Below, piece after piece: positions 1 through 5,681 of a stretch of DNA of 5,681 nt. The notes beneath the pieces are model-generated. The model was not told the DNA's origin. It saw only the letters and a list, made by a program, of their open reading frames with translations, and ran no database searches. A program made the translations under genes and the position numbers. How positions within the stretch are numbered: the first letter of the stretch is position 1; every line of letters begins with the position of its first letter. This stretch comes from Bacteroidales bacterium (lineage in GTDB: Bacteria; Bacteroidota; Bacteroidia; Bacteroidales; Muribaculaceae), in NCBI GenBank assembly GCA_009177195.1, contig WFMA01000109.1, positions 4,832 to 10,512 on the forward strand. The letters are read 5' to 3'.

Positions 1-41
1 GCCGTTTCGGTGCGGAGTCTTAGTTGGAATAGTGCCAATTG

Positions 42-2171
42 TCACTTGCTTGTAGGAGGTTTAAGCGGGAGGATGAAGAGGAATCTCGCTCCCGAAGTGT
101 AGGAGGGATCCACTTTGACTTTTCCATGAAGAATTGACGCTATCAAGCGGCAGATGTGGAGCCCCACACCGGTTCCGCTTGAGTAGGGGTTGAGTTTTAC
201 AAAGCGTTCGAAGATAGCTTCCCGCTTGTCGGCAGGGATACCCACGCCGGTATCGGTGACTGAGATAGTCACGTTCGTTTTTTCCGGATCTATCGAGTAA
301 GAGAGCACGATGCTGCCTTTTTGGGTGAACTTGGCGGCATTTGTGAGGAAATTCGTAAGCACCTGTTCTACCCTTATGCGGTCGGTGTACAGCACCAAGT
401 CCTCTTTCGGCGCGTCAAAATACATTTTCACGTCTTTTGACGCTTTTCGTGCTATCGTAGTGATGGTGTTGATGCATATTTCATTTAATGAAGCGGGTCG
501 GTAAGTTACTTTCATTTCTCCGGTTTCAAGCTGCGCTATGTCGATAATGTCGGTAACGACAGTGTGGAGGATTTCGTTGTTCTCCGAGATTATGGTGGTG
601 TATTTTTCCATTTCATCGCGGTTTTCATCGGGCAGAGAGTCGGCGATCAGTTGAGAGAAGCCCACAATCGCATTAAGCGGAGTTAGAATTTCATGACGCA
701 TGTTCTGGATGAACTGAGTTTTGAGGCGGTTGGCGTTTTCAGCCACCTCAAATGCATTTGAAAGTGCATGCTTCGCATCGATCAACGACTGTTTTTCGGA
801 TTGAAGTTTTTGCTCTGACACAGTCAACGCTTTAGCGAGATTTTTCTGCCTATAGTACATTTTCGTTACGCAGATGAGGAAAATGACAAGCATTAAAGCT
901 ACTATGCTTACGCCCACGATGATGTTTTTGCTTGTCGCTTTTTCAATTTCCATGTTTTCCTGCTTGAGTTTCATCGACTGGCGGCGCAGTGATTCCACGT
1001 CATACATGATTCTGAGCTCCTGCGTTTTTGAATCGGTTTCAACGGCAATGCACTCTTCGAGATAGTCGCAATAGTTTTGCAATGCTTTAAGCAGGGTTTC
1101 CTTATCGCCTGTCTCCTGAGCGGCGATGATCATGTAGCGCATGTGGAATGGGCGATAGCGCTGGTCATGCAATGATTCAGGGTGGCGTTTGAGGATTTCC
1201 AGCGCTTTGTCATACTCTTTAAATGCCATCAGGTAGAATATCTTTGCCCGTTCATTCATTCTGACATCCTCCATCACGTCGGAGTTGGTTGATGCGAGCT
1301 CCATGATGCGGGCATAATTTTTTTCTACATCGGGCAGCTGCAGCCCCTCAAAGTTGTTCAGCAATCTTAATCGGCACACGTATTCACTGACATCAAAATT
1401 TTTGTATTTGCGTCCCATGTCCTCATATTTCTTTTGGAGGATCCTGATGTTTTCCAAAATGTTGTTGTCAGCCTGGATCGCTTTTTGATGGTTGTTTTTC
1501 ATGGTCGCCAGAATCGCCTGTCGGGTGAAAAACATGTTTTTCAGCGCGGCGCTCCCTTCGTCATTAGGCAACTTGGCAACGAGCTCTTCAAGTTCGTTAA
1601 GATATCGGTTGTACATGTCTCCGCCTTCGGTGAAGAAGCTGATGCAAACACACAGTGAATAGAGCTTATCGATGCGAGTGTACAGGTTGTCATTGTCGTC
1701 GCTGTCGTTGTAGCTCTCGATGAGCTCCTGGATGATTTCACGGCGTTTTTCGGCACTTGCCAATTTTGTTTTTGAGGCAAGATTGAGTAGCTTGATGAAG
1801 AGCACTGTCGCTTGTTGATTGTCGGAGAAAGGCATGTTTCTCGCTTCATTTTCAAATATGATCATCATCGAGTCGGAGGTGAGATAAAGGTTGGCGTTGT
1901 TTCGGAGCATGTCGAGCCTGATATCGTCGTTGCCGATTCTTCGGGCTACTCCTGACAATTCTTTTGAAACGGCATATTTTTTTGCTCTCGGCGCAAGGTC
2001 ATAAAGGTCATATAGAAGCCTGATGCTATCCTTGACAGTGGTCGCTTTCGACAATTCTACTTTGATGGAGTCCTGGACCAAACGGCGGGGAGCGGCTGAA
2101 AGATTGCTACCCAATATTGTGGCAAGGAAATATATGATTACAACAACAATTAAATGCGATATCTCTCTCAT
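42..2171 (-). CDS. Membrane sensor histidine kinase with large extracytoplasmic helical region (709 aa)
   Basis: Two-component sensor kinase: it should autophosphorylate a histidine from ATP and pass the phosphate to a response regulator not in this window. Residues 1-26 look like a signal peptide or membrane anchor (hydrophobic 7-20, then SAA-P). Residues 27-415 are helix-rich and probably extracytoplasmic; stretches such as AIQADNNILENI (231-242) and DKALEILKRHPE (321-332) resemble degenerate TPR helices. A second membrane segment spans 416-438, followed by a likely coiled coil (440-485). The HisKA H-box has phospho-acceptor His493 (MRHEILTPLNAI). The ATPase domain is intact: N-box Asn607/Asn611, DTGVGIP at 640-646, FERFVK at 654-659, GTGVGLHI at 666-673. 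There is no receiver or HTH domain, so it is a classical rather than hybrid kinase. Leu496 replaces the usual Arg of HE[IL]RTPL. The ATG at 2171 lies about 33 bases from a TAAATTTG box. The stimulus cannot be read from sequence. Confidence 0.93.
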   Translation of the reverse strand: MREISHLIVVVIIYFLATILGSNLSAAPRRLVQDSIKVELSKATTVKDSIRLLYDLYDLAPRAKKYAVSKELSGVARRIGNDDIRLDMLRNNANLYLTSDSMMIIFENEARNMPFSDNQQATVLFIKLLNLASKTKLASAEKRREIIQELIESYNDSDDNDNLYTRIDKLYSLCVCISFFTEGGDMYNRYLNELEELVAKLPNDEGSAALKNMFFTRQAILATMKNNHQKAIQADNNILENIRILQKKYEDMGRKYKNFDVSEYVCRLRLLNNFEGLQLPDVEKNYARIMELASTNSDVMEDVRMNERAKIFYLMAFKEYDKALEILKRHPESLHDQRYRPFHMRYMIIAAQETGDKETLLKALQNYCDYLEECIAVETDSKTQELRIMYDVESLRRQSMKLKQENMEIEKATSKNIIVGVSIVALMLVIFLICVTKMYYRQKNLAKALTVSEQKLQSEKQSLIDAKHALSNAFEVAENANRLKTQFIQNMRHEILTPLNAIVGFSQLIADSLPDENRDEMEKYTTIISENNEILHTVVTDIIDIAQLETGEMKVTYRPASLNEICINTITTIARKASKDVKMYFDAPKEDLVLYTDRIRVEQVLTNFLTNAAKFTQKGSIVLSYSIDPEKTNVTISVTDTGVGIPADKREAIFERFVKLNPYSSGTGVGLHICRLIASILHGKVKVDPSYTSGARFLFILPLKPPTSK

Positions 2172-2203
2172 GGCGCGAGATGATTATAATAAAAAAGATG
2201 TGA

Positions 2204-2211
2204 CAAATTTA
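2204..2211 (-). promoter_or_regulatory. Candidate -7 box (TAAATTTG) of the kinase gene
   Basis: On the minus strand this reads TAAATTTG, an exact match to the Bacteroidota -7 consensus TAnnTTTG. A start of transcription some 7 bases downstream would leave a leader of about 25 bases before the kinase ATG, a normal arrangement. No TTG is seen at the expected -33 spacing. It overlaps the kinase-proximal arm of the inverted repeat at 2205-2251, so anything binding that repeat could affect initiation. Confidence 0.5.
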
Positions 2212-2251
2212 CAATAGCGGTTCACACCTCGTGGACCGTTATTGCAAATTT
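2205..2251. repeat. Imperfect inverted repeat between the lipoprotein and kinase genes
   Basis: Arms 2205-2221 and 2235-2251 match at 15 of 17 positions when one is reverse-complemented (AAATTTACAATAGCGGT against AAATTTGCAATAACGGT). Inside them CAC (2223-2225) pairs with GTG (2231-2233), leaving a five-base loop, so a nearly continuous 21-bp stem can form. Similarity continues outward after a small offset: 2181-2197 is an AT-rich run whose near reverse complement lies at 2254-2266, so the symmetry covers about 86 bp. Each side ends in a run of A on the left and T on the right, as in bidirectional terminators. It could be a dimeric-regulator operator, a terminator, a leader hairpin or a small mobile-element remnant; the sequence alone does not decide. 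Confidence 0.75.
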
Positions 2252-2252
2252 A
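2245..2252 (-). promoter_or_regulatory. Second TAAATTTG box upstream of the kinase
   Basis: A second exact TAnnTTTG match on the minus strand, 41 bases upstream of the first, falls in the distal arm of the inverted repeat. AAATTT is its own reverse complement, so the inverted repeat itself generates this second copy. It may be an alternative promoter giving a leader of about 65 bases that contains the whole hairpin, or merely a by-product of the symmetry. A TTTG occurs upstream (2265-2268) but only 12-13 bases away, too close for a normal -33 element. Confidence 0.3.
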
Positions 2253-2337
2253 GCTTTTTATTATCAAAGGGATAAATGGGGTGCAAGCAATTTAACTGCA
2301 TTGTAATAGTCTCGCCACATCGCACCCGTAAACGTGA

Positions 2338-2373
2338 ATCCCCCTTGCCGGGGGAATCCTCGGCAAGGGGGAT
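2338..2373 (-). terminator. GC-rich hairpin downstream of the OmpA-like gene
   Basis: ATCCCCCTTGCCG (2338-2350) and CGGCAAGGGGGAT (2361-2373) are perfect 13-base inverted repeats around a 10-base loop. The hairpin begins 41 bases past the stop codon of the minus-strand lipoprotein gene, where a terminator or a 3' stabilising stem is expected. No uridine tract follows directly on the minus strand (the next bases are TCACGTTT), so intrinsic termination may be inefficient or the stem may mainly protect the mRNA end. Confidence 0.6.
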
Positions 2374-2414
2374 GCTATGTGTTTTGTGAAAGTGGGTTGA
2401 CTGCGTGAAGCCGT

Positions 2415-3113
2415 TTAACGGAGGGTTCCGTTCTCAGCTTCCTGCACCATCTGCTTGCTTGCTGTCACGTAGATCTCTACGCGGCGGTTCTGCGCTCTGC
2501 CTTCAGCGGTTGCATTTGAGGCTACATAGCCTGCCATGGGAATGCCCTGAGCTGTGCAGCGAGAAGGTGAAATGCCTGAGTTGACAAGATAAGCAAGCAC
2601 TGCGTCGGCACGGCCTGTCGATACGCGCTGGTTTACGGCTTCGGTTCCGGTGTTGTCGGTGAAACCGTAGATCTGCACGTCGGTCAACGGGTTTTCACGA
2701 AGCGAAACGACGAATTTCGACAAGTCTTCTTTGGCTGACGCGCTGAGGGTTGTTCCGTTGGTTGGGAAGAGGATCCCGCCGGGGAATGTCACCTTGATAG
2801 CCTGAAGACCGTTCTGGTCGGTTGTTTCTTCAACAGTGGCTTGGGGGAGTGACTGAGCGAGCTCTTTCTGCTGATTGTCCATTTTCTTGCCGATAAGCGC
2901 TCCGGCTCCCGCGCCAACGCCGGCTCCGATAGCGCTTCCGATTGCAGCGCCTTTACCGCCGCCGATTAGAGCTCCGAGTCCTGCTCCGAGAGCGGCGCCG
3001 CCGCCACCGCCAATTAAAGCGCCTTTTCCGGTATTGTTCATTGTTGAACAGCTTGTAGAGAACAGCATTCCGAGAGAAAGGATTGCCGCGCCTGTGAGTT
3101 TAAGGAGTTTCAT
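2415..3113 (-). CDS. OmpA-family lipoprotein with glycine-zipper segment (232 aa)
   Basis: Probable envelope lipoprotein that ties a membrane to peptidoglycan. The N-terminus has a short basic region, a hydrophobic core and a lipobox-like STSC, making Cys22 the likely lipidated residue. Residues 30-76 are an alternating Gly/Ala-rich glycine zipper (repeated GALIGG, GAGLGALIG-type units) expected to insert into or oligomerise at the membrane. Residues 105-216 form the OmpA C-terminal domain: FPTNGTTLSASAKEDL, then GFTDNTG with Asp153, Arg168 in the STGRAD motif, and the terminal NRRVEI (209-214). Asp153 and Arg168 are 15 residues apart, the same spacing as the diaminopimelate-binding Asp271/Arg286 pair of E. 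coli OmpA, so binding looks intact. There is no beta-barrel domain; the layout resembles the YiaD type of small OmpA lipoprotein. The gene is probably monocistronic: it has its own TACCTTTG box upstream and a hairpin downstream. The start is fixed by the signal peptide. Confidence 0.92.
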   Translation of the reverse strand: MKLLKLTGAAILSLGMLFSTSCSTMNNTGKGALIGGGGGAALGAGLGALIGGGKGAAIGSAIGAGVGAGAGALIGKKMDNQQKELAQSLPQATVEETTDQNGLQAIKVTFPGGILFPTNGTTLSASAKEDLSKFVVSLRENPLTDVQIYGFTDNTGTEAVNQRVSTGRADAVLAYLVNSGISPSRCTAQGIPMAGYVASNATAEGRAQNRRVEIYVTASKQMVQEAENGTLR

Positions 3114-3147
3114 ATTAAATAAAATTTAGTTAATGATTAATTCTTTG

Positions 3148-3155
3148 CAAAGGTA
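3148..3155 (-). promoter_or_regulatory. Candidate -7 box (TACCTTTG) of the OmpA-like gene
   Basis: The minus strand reads TACCTTTG, an exact TAnnTTTG match 34 bases upstream of the lipoprotein ATG at 3113. The leader would be about 28 bases and very AT-rich, with no Shine-Dalgarno sequence, as is usual in Bacteroidota. No TTG is present at the -33 spacing. Confidence 0.55.
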
Positions 3156-3229
3156 ATAAAATCTTTACCGTTTAATAATTAATACACGGCAAAAGGGGAA
3201 AATGTTTTTAATGTGTGGAAATTTTCCAT

Positions 3230-3237
3230 TAAATTTG
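3230..3237 (+). promoter_or_regulatory. Candidate -7 box (TAAATTTG) of the EamA transporter gene
   Basis: An exact TAnnTTTG match lies 26 bases upstream of the ATG at 3264. The in-frame ATG at 3213 lies upstream of this box and would be outside the transcript, which helps settle the start of the transporter gene. A 13-base palindrome (TGGAAATTTTCCA, 3216-3228) sits directly upstream, in the spacer region of the promoter. No TTG is seen at -33. Confidence 0.5.
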
Positions 3238-3263
3238 CGAAATGTAAAGAGATTGTTATCGCC

Positions 3264-4175
3264 ATGAACGATAGAACGAGAAGCAGGGAAACGAATAAAT
3301 TGTGGTATCACGTCGGCGCTGTCATCACGATGATCGCGTGGGGTGTGTCGTTTGTATCTACCAAGGTGTTGCTTGATTGCGGTTTGCAGCCAACCGAGGT
3401 GTATGTCTACCGCACCCTGCTTGCCTATATCATCCTCTTGCTTATAAATCATTCCCGTTTTTTCTCCAACTCGCTTCGCGATGAATTGCTTTTTGCCGTG
3501 TGTGGCTTGTGCGCGGGGTCTCTTTATTATATCGCTGAAAACACGGCGCTTGAGTATACGCTTGTGTCCAATGTTTCGCTTATTGTCACTACCGCTCCGC
3601 TGCTGACCACTCTGCTCGTCGGAGCTATTTACAAGAATGAACGTCCCGGCAGAAATGTGCTCATTGGGTCACTGATAGCCTTTGTGGGAGTGGGTTTTGT
3701 TATTTTCAACAGCAGTTTCGAACTTAACGTGAAGCCGCTCGGCGACATGCTTGCGCTTGGAGCGGCGTTGTCATGGGCGGTTTACTCGCTTGTGTTGCGC
3801 AAGCTGAGCGCTCTCTATGGAGTCATGTTCATCACCCGCAAGACATTTTTTTACGGAATGTTGACAGCTATTCCGTTCCTCCTCGGACAGCCTTATCATT
3901 CACCTCTGTCGGTGTTTTTACAGACCGACGTGATTCTCAACCTGCTGTTTCTCGGAATTTTCTGCTCGATGCTCGCATTCCTGATATGGGCGTGGGTCAA
4001 TAAGGGGCTCGGTGCGGTGAAATCGAGCAACTATCTTTATTTTCAGCCGGTAGTGACCTTGATCGCCTCGGCATTGCTGCTTGGCGAGGCGGTGTCGATC
4101 GTCGGATACACCGGTTGCGCTCTGATTCTCGGGGGGGTGTGGTTCAGTGACCGCTACGGCAAGAAGTACCGTTGA
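3264..4175 (+). CDS. EamA/DMT-superfamily transporter, ten-helix type (303 aa)
   Basis: Inner-membrane permease of the drug/metabolite transporter superfamily (EamA, RhaT/YdcZ-like), probably a metabolite or amino-acid exporter; the substrate cannot be told. It has two homologous EamA halves. The first is about residues 14-149, with helix-rich AWGVSFVSTKVLL and the family motif AENTALEYTLVSNVSLIV (91-108). The second is about 160-294, with ALSWAVYSLVLRKLSALYG and KGLGAVKSSNYLYFQPVVT (247-265), then the conserved LLGEAVS. Ten hydrophobic helices can be drawn, ending in a basic tail (DRYGKKYR). The 303-aa length is normal for the family. An earlier in-frame ATG at 3213 would add 17 residues, but it precedes the likely promoter box and would put a soluble, lysine-rich extension before the first helix, so 3264 is preferred. 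The gene diverges from the lipoprotein gene. Confidence 0.9.
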   Translation: MNDRTRSRETNKLWYHVGAVITMIAWGVSFVSTKVLLDCGLQPTEVYVYRTLLAYIILLLINHSRFFSNSLRDELLFAVCGLCAGSLYYIAENTALEYTLVSNVSLIVTTAPLLTTLLVGAIYKNERPGRNVLIGSLIAFVGVGFVIFNSSFELNVKPLGDMLALGAALSWAVYSLVLRKLSALYGVMFITRKTFFYGMLTAIPFLLGQPYHSPLSVFLQTDVILNLLFLGIFCSMLAFLIWAWVNKGLGAVKSSNYLYFQPVVTLIASALLLGEAVSIVGYTGCALILGGVWFSDRYGKKYR

Positions 4176-4197
4176 GCGTCGTGCTCATCCATGACAG

Positions 4198-4228
4198 GGG
4201 ATAAGTGTTATTTTTTATGAAAAATCCC
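4198..4228 (+). terminator. Weak possible terminator after the transporter gene
   Basis: GGGAT (4198-4202) can pair with ATCCC (4224-4228), and an inner ATTTTT/AAAAAT stem around TATG lies between them. The pairing is short and mostly A-T, and no clean T-run follows, so this is only a tentative transcript end 22 bases past the stop codon. Confidence 0.2.
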
Positions 4229-4248
4229 GATTTTAGTTATAAATAGCG

Positions 4249-4256
4249 TAACTTTA
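4249..4256 (+). promoter_or_regulatory. Candidate -7 box (TAACTTTA) of the TPR gene
   Basis: TAACTTTA matches TAnnTTTG at all fixed positions except the last. It lies 34 bases upstream of the ATG at 4291, the same distance as the box before the OmpA-like gene. This suggests the TPR gene has its own promoter rather than relying on read-through from the transporter gene 115 bases upstream. Confidence 0.35.
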
Positions 4257-4290
4257 CCGTCATATATCGCATTTGCGCATTGAAACGGTT

Positions 4291-5681
4291 ATGAAATTCA
4301 TTAAATACATTTTTCTGATTGCGGCGTTGTGGAGCTCCGGAACGATTCGCAGTCAGATCAATACCGACCAGGTGCTTAGAATAGGGCAAAATTCGCTTTA
4401 TCTTGAGGACTATGTGTTGTCAATTCAATATTTCAATCAGATTATTGCCGTGAAACCCTACTGGGCGCAGCCCTATTTTTATAGGGCGATTGCCAAGCTC
4501 AGTCTCGACGACTACCGTGGAGCCGAGGAGGACGCTTCGCTTGCTATAGAGAGGAATCCTTTTATTTCGGGCGCTTACGAGGTGAGAGGAGTGGCGTTGC
4601 AGAACATGGGTAGGCAGCGTGAAGCTATCGCTGACTATGACAGGGCGTTGGAGCAACTGCCCGACAATCGCAATATCTTGCTTAACAAGGCGCTCGCCCA
4701 GGAGGAGATTGAGGACTATGACGGCGCCGGCAGCACTTACGCTACTCTGCTCAGAGTGTATCCTAATTTTGACACGGGCTACGTGGGGAGGGCGAAGCTG
4801 CTTTTAGCTCAAGGCGACACGGTAGGCGCGCTCGCCGACATCGACAAGGCACTTGCCATCAATAAAAACTCTACCAACGCCTATTCGCTCCGTTCCGACA
4901 TTGCCATCAAGTCGAAGAAGGACTATGAGTCGGCGCTTGCTGATATGAACGAGGCGATAAAATTGCAGCCTCAGTTTGCCGGATATTTTATAAACCGTGC
5001 ATTCCTGCGATATAATCTCAATGATTATTTCGGCGCGATGGCTGACTATGACTATGCCATCCAGCTTGAACCGCTTAACTCTACAGCACTCTTTAACCGC
5101 GGCTTGCTTCGCGCAGAGGTACACGACAATAATAAGGCAATCGACGATTTCACTGCAGTGCTAAGCCTTGACCGCAATAATTACCACGCGCTCTACAACA
5201 GGGCGGTGCTTTACAAGGAGATTGCCGATTACCGCGCGTCGATAGCCGATCTCGACCGGGTCCTTGAGGCGTTTCCTGATTTTGCCGGCGCCTATTTCTT
5301 GAGATCGGAGAACTTGAGGCTGCTGGGCGACCGCAATCAGGCTGAAAAGGATTACCGTAAGTCGATGGCGCTATCCAAGAAGCCGGCGGTGGACGACGGC
5401 GACGAATCGCCCGCTCCTCAGGAGGAGGTCGACGACGTTGCCGCGCGGTTTACTTCGTTGCTCACCATCGATAATAATTCCGACATCAAGGAGGGCTATC
5501 AGACTCATGCCATCAAGGGCAGAGTTCAGGACCGCCGGTCGACAATCGAGCTTGAACCGCCATTCACTATGACCTACTACGTCACCACAACCGAGATAAA
5601 GGAGGCTCCTTATTATATAAAGGAGGTGGATGACATCAATGCCACAAGGGCGTTGAGATTCATGCTGATGGTGGCTAACCG
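4291..5681 (+). CDS. Exported tetratricopeptide-repeat protein, 3' end beyond the window
   Basis: The reading frame is open from the ATG at 4291 to the right edge: 463 complete codons and two bases, no stop. Residues 1-22 look like a signal peptide (MKFIKYIFLIAALW, then ending near SQ), so the mature protein probably sits in the periplasm or at the outer membrane. From about residue 25 to 363 there are roughly ten TPR units of about 34 residues, recognisable by repeated [A]xADxDxA[IL]xLxP endings such as AIADYDRALEQLPDN, ALADIDKALAINKNS, AMADYDYAIQLEPLN and AIDDFTAVLSLDRNN. These form a protein-binding superhelix. An acidic, proline-containing linker follows (368-382), then a non-TPR region from about 385 onward (with LEPPFTMTYYVTT at 421-433), whose fold I do not recognise. 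Similar long TPR proteins with a non-TPR tail are common in Bacteroidales; the function is unknown. There is no Shine-Dalgarno sequence. The start is supported by the signal peptide. Confidence 0.88.
   Translation, partial: MKFIKYIFLIAALWSSGTIRSQINTDQVLRIGQNSLYLEDYVLSIQYFNQIIAVKPYWAQPYFYRAIAKLSLDDYRGAEEDASLAIERNPFISGAYEVRGVALQNMGRQREAIADYDRALEQLPDNRNILLNKALAQEEIEDYDGAGSTYATLLRVYPNFDTGYVGRAKLLLAQGDTVGALADIDKALAINKNSTNAYSLRSDIAIKSKKDYESALADMNEAIKLQPQFAGYFINRAFLRYNLNDYFGAMADYDYAIQLEPLNSTALFNRGLLRAEVHDNNKAIDDFTAVLSLDRNNYHALYNRAVLYKEIADYRASIADLDRVLEAFPDFAGAYFLRSENLRLLGDRNQAEKDYRKSMALSKKPAVDDGDESPAPQEEVDDVAARFTSLLTIDNNSDIKEGYQTHAIKGRVQDRRSTIELEPPFTMTYYVTTTEIKEAPYYIKEVDDINATRALRFMLMVAN

Noticed and set aside
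1..41. Possible downstream gene or terminator past the kinase stop
   Set aside because: Only 41 bases are visible, with no minus-strand ATG and only a three-base stem (CCGAAACGG), so nothing can be supported.
1541..1855. 104-codon minus-strand frame within the kinase gene
   Set aside because: Lies entirely inside the kinase in another frame; low-complexity Ser/Thr/Arg-rich translation with no domain and no promoter or ribosome site of its own.
2875..3129. 84-codon plus-strand frame rich in Pro and Ala
   Set aside because: It is the antisense of the glycine-zipper codons; the PAPAP pattern is what the complement of Gly/Ala-rich sequence gives.
3165..3452. 95-codon minus-strand frame across the divergent region
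   Set aside because: Overlaps both the transporter promoter and its first 190 bases on the opposite strand, and its translation resembles no protein family.
3846..3852. Run of seven T in the transporter gene
   Set aside because: Codes for in-frame Phe-Phe; too short and isolated to call a slippery or contingency site.
4131..4137. Run of seven G in the transporter gene as a phase-variation tract
   Set aside because: It encodes the normal Gly-Gly near the C-terminus of the last helix; the run is short, and a slip there would change only the final dozen residues.
4268..4277. Small palindrome CGCATTTGCG just before the TPR gene
   Set aside because: A four-base stem is expected by chance; no second copy or promoter overlap supports an operator.
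4804..5124. 106-codon minus-strand frame within the TPR gene
   Set aside because: Antisense to clear TPR repeats; no signal, domain or promoter.

Overview
The window looks like a chromosomal segment of a member of the Bacteroidota, most probably order Bacteroidales, and a Muribaculaceae-like gut bacterium would fit. This rests on three things: close matches to the Bacteroidota -7 promoter motif TAnnTTTG upstream of every gene, no convincing Shine-Dalgarno sequence before any start, and the style of the proteins (a sensor kinase with a large extracytoplasmic helical region, a glycine-zipper OmpA lipoprotein, a long exported TPR protein). The family-level placement is inference.

Layout. 42-2171 (minus) is a complete membrane sensor histidine kinase of 709 aa. 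It has no receiver or DNA-binding domain, and no response regulator lies in the window. 2172-2414 is a 243-bp gap with two notable palindromic structures: a large imperfect inverted repeat (core 2205-2251, AT-rich outer part reaching 2181-2266) over the likely kinase promoter, and a perfect 13-bp GC-rich hairpin (2338-2373) after the upstream gene. 2415-3113 (minus) encodes a 232-aa lipoprotein with a glycine-zipper segment and a peptidoglycan-binding OmpA domain. 3114-3263 is a divergent promoter region. 3264-4175 (plus) encodes an EamA/DMT-type ten-helix transporter. 4176-4290 is a short promoter-bearing gap. 4291 to the right edge (plus) is an exported TPR protein of at least 463 aa, cut off by the window end.

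How the genes relate. The envelope lipoprotein and the kinase lie in the same direction, but the hairpin and a separate kinase promoter suggest separate transcripts. The transporter and the TPR gene run the other way, probably each from its own promoter. Three of the four products (the kinase, the lipoprotein and the TPR protein) have extracytoplasmic parts, so a loose cell-envelope theme is visible, but nothing ties them into one pathway.

I see no mobile element, CRISPR array, tRNA, rRNA or defence system. The coding content is ordinary; the most unusual feature is the inverted repeat in front of the kinase.
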